In this document: piece after piece, positions 5,421-6,508 of the stretch
Numbering within the stretch: position 1 is the first letter of the stretch
Layout of the letters: every line of letters starts with the position of its first letter
Origin: Woeseiaceae bacterium
GTDB lineage: Bacteria; Pseudomonadota; Gammaproteobacteria; Steroidobacterales; Woeseiaceae
Assembly (NCBI GenBank): GCA_022615525.1
Contig: JAKEGN010000386.1
Coordinates: 1-6,508 of the forward strand
DNA length: 6,508 nt
Direction: 5' to 3'
Made by a program: the position numbers and the translations under genes
The notes under the pieces: generated by a model
Database searches by the model: none
Told to the model about the DNA's origin: nothing
The model's input: only the letters and a program-made list of their open reading frames with translations

Positions 5421-5433
5421 GTTCGGGGACAGT
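5404..5433. repeat. 15-bp tandem repeat at the end of the Smr gene
   Basis: GAGTTCGGGGGCAGT (5404-5418) is followed directly by GAGTTCGGGGACAGT (5419-5433), with one mismatch. The second copy is the start of the left arm of the inverted repeat at 5418-5506, so the first copy is a truncated extra half-unit of the same element lying in the Smr reading frame. Confidence 0.85.
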
Positions 5434-5506
5434 TACCGAATTCTTGCGATGTTTCGTCAACGGACACACCAGCGCCCGTTGAATTCGGTAACTGTCCCCG
5501 AACTCA
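5418..5506. repeat. 26-bp perfect inverted repeat, REPIN/MITE-like element between convergent genes
   Basis: The left arm (5418-5443, TGAGTTCGGGGACAG...GAATTC) and right arm (5481-5506) are perfect reverse complements over 26 bp, with a 37-nt loop (5444-5480) that itself has a small AACGG/CCGTT dyad (5459-5463, 5476-5480). The arms end in the palindrome GAATTC at the loop side. The arrangement, two inverted copies of a short GGGGACAG-containing unit, resembles REP doublets mobilised by REP-associated tyrosine transposases. That assignment is by resemblance, and no transposase is in the window. The outermost TGA of each arm is the stop codon of smr (5418-5420) and of truD (5506-5504). RNA from either strand would fold into a long stem, so it may also end transcription in both directions, although no U-tract follows. 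Confidence 0.9.
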
Positions 5507-6508
5507 GTAGGTCGCGATTTCGCGCAGTACGGCGGTTGCAAACCCGCCACGCGCCAGGAAGAACTCCAGCCACAACACGTCATTGTCGAGTGACCAGCTG
5601 AAATCGCGCACTGCCAGGCGCAACGCGCGGCGGGACTGCTCGGCGTGCAATTCGAGCCCGGCAGCCAGGTCGGGATACTCCTTTGCGACAGCGTCTTCAC
5701 ATGCCGGGCGTGTAACCGTGCTCCCTTTGACGACTCTGCCCCACAACACCGCGGTAGGGTGAATATCGAGGGACCGGCAACGCTCGAGCAGGGTTTGGTC
5801 CGGCTCGTCGACTGCGAAAAGGCTGCCGCTGCCATCGAGGCTGGCGAAATCGCCGGGCTGCAAGCTGTTCCACGTACCGGCCGATACCCTGAACTCGAGC
5901 AGGCGGTTGAACAGCAAGGACCGCGCGGCCGAGATGGCCATGCTGCGGTCCTCGCGCTTGAGTCTCTTGCCGGCGAAAAATGCGCGCGCCAGGCCAATAT
6001 TGTTACCGTCCAGGCCGAAGCGCTGCTCGCCGAAATAATTCGGCACGCCGAAGTTGCGGCAGCGCTTGAGCAAGGTCAGCAAAGGCGGATCGATTGCACT
6101 CACTCCACGCAGCGCGATTCGAAATTCGTTGCCGGCATGGGCACCCGGTCGCAGCTTGCGCTGATTTCGCGAACTTGCCAGCAATCTGACGCCAGGCATG
6201 TGCATTGCCGGCCAGTTGGTTCCGGCGGCGGTGGGACGCCGGACGCTATACCACTGGCGGGTAACGGCGTTGCGGTCTTTCAGGCCGGCATAGCCGACAT
6301 CACGCAGCGCGACACCGGCGTACTTCGCCAGGTTGCGCGCCACCCAGACCGTGTTTGCGGCGGATTTCTCGATCCAGAGTACGTCGTGCTCGCCGTCGCC
6401 GGTAAACTCGAAGGCCAGTCGTTCCGTTACCTGGAAATCTTCCGGACTGCTGCGCAGCCGGACCTGAATGAGTGGACCGCCCCAGGCCCGCCGCCAATCA
6501 GGCAGGCC
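5504..6508 (-). CDS. truD: tRNA pseudouridine(13) synthase TruD (first few codons outside window)
   Basis: The frame is open from the window's right edge to a TGA at 5506-5504, giving 334 residues against 349 in E. coli. It begins LPDWRRAWGG, close to the usual N-terminus, so only a few codons are missing. TruD isomerises uridine 13 of tRNA-Glu and some mRNA sites. Visible signatures are SPEDFQVTE, NTVWVARNLAKYAG, the catalytic GYAGLKDRNAVTRQW (the Asp of LKDR is the nucleophile), AGNEFRIALRG with the NxF motif, and FGVPNYFGEQRFG. The inserted TRUD domain follows, with SAARSLLFNRLLEFRV, LQPGDFASLDG, IHPTAVLWGR and SRRALRL, then a C-terminal GGFATAVLREIATY. Nothing suggests inactivation. A GTG at 6343 is not the start, because conserved sequence continues upstream. 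It shares the surE-pcm neighbourhood but is separated from surE by the oppositely oriented smr gene. Its stop codon is supplied by the inverted repeat. Confidence 0.96.
   Translation of the reverse strand, partial: GLPDWRRAWGGPLIQVRLRSSPEDFQVTERLAFEFTGDGEHDVLWIEKSAANTVWVARNLAKYAGVALRDVGYAGLKDRNAVTRQWYSVRRPTAAGTNWPAMHMPGVRLLASSRNQRKLRPGAHAGNEFRIALRGVSAIDPPLLTLLKRCRNFGVPNYFGEQRFGLDGNNIGLARAFFAGKRLKREDRSMAISAARSLLFNRLLEFRVSAGTWNSLQPGDFASLDGSGSLFAVDEPDQTLLERCRSLDIHPTAVLWGRVVKGSTVTRPACEDAVAKEYPDLAAGLELHAEQSRRALRLAVRDFSWSLDNDVLWLEFFLARGGFATAVLREIATY

Noticed and set aside
5209..5997. 262-codon minus-strand frame spanning the smr end and truD
   Set aside because: It is out of frame with truD, Ser/Arg-rich, crosses the inverted repeat and is a shadow.

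Overview
The window looks like chromosomal DNA from a GC-rich gammaproteobacterium. The main evidence is the conserved gene order truD, surE, pcm, yqaA-type membrane protein, nlpD on the minus strand, which is the neighbourhood upstream of rpoS in many Gammaproteobacteria. A divergent pair, a COG4255-type 'phosphoglycerate-mutase-like' protein and a Mth938/DUF498 protein, fits the same group. The genus cannot be named from this sequence.

Layout from left to right. Positions 1-606 (minus, cut by the window start) hold the COG4255-type protein, read divergently from the Mth938-domain protein at 684-1052 (plus). Positions 1053-1356 contain no convincing gene but are rich in repeats: two small dyads, a 21-bp tandem duplication and a 32-bp imperfect inverted repeat. 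Positions 1357-1947 hold a decayed IS630-family transposase that keeps its DDE residues but has lost its N-terminal domain and carries an in-frame amber codon. Its right end lies on the stop codon of nlpD. Positions 1944-4723 (minus) form a four-gene cluster, surE > pcm > yqaA-like > nlpD, with ATGA overlaps at surE/pcm and yqaA/nlpD and one 73-nt gap between pcm and yqaA. A divergent intergenic region (4724-4844) carries a good promoter for an Smr-domain gene (4845-5420, plus). The Smr gene converges on truD (5504-6508, minus, cut at its first few codons). A 26-bp perfect inverted repeat with a 37-nt loop (5418-5506) fills the space between the two.

Function: the minus-strand cluster combines nucleotidase/phosphatase (SurE), isoaspartyl protein repair (Pcm), a DedA-like inner-membrane protein and a LysM/degenerate-LytM lipoprotein (NlpD) that would act as an amidase activator at the division site. 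TruD modifies tRNA uridine 13, and the Smr protein is probably a nucleic-acid endonuclease.

I do not see a defence, biosynthetic or otherwise clearly undescribed gene system. The observations most worth following are: (1) the REPIN-like repeat between smr and truD, which supplies both stop codons at mirror-image positions; (2) an IS630 remnant in the place where rpoS is expected; and (3) the compact repeat island at 1167-1309.
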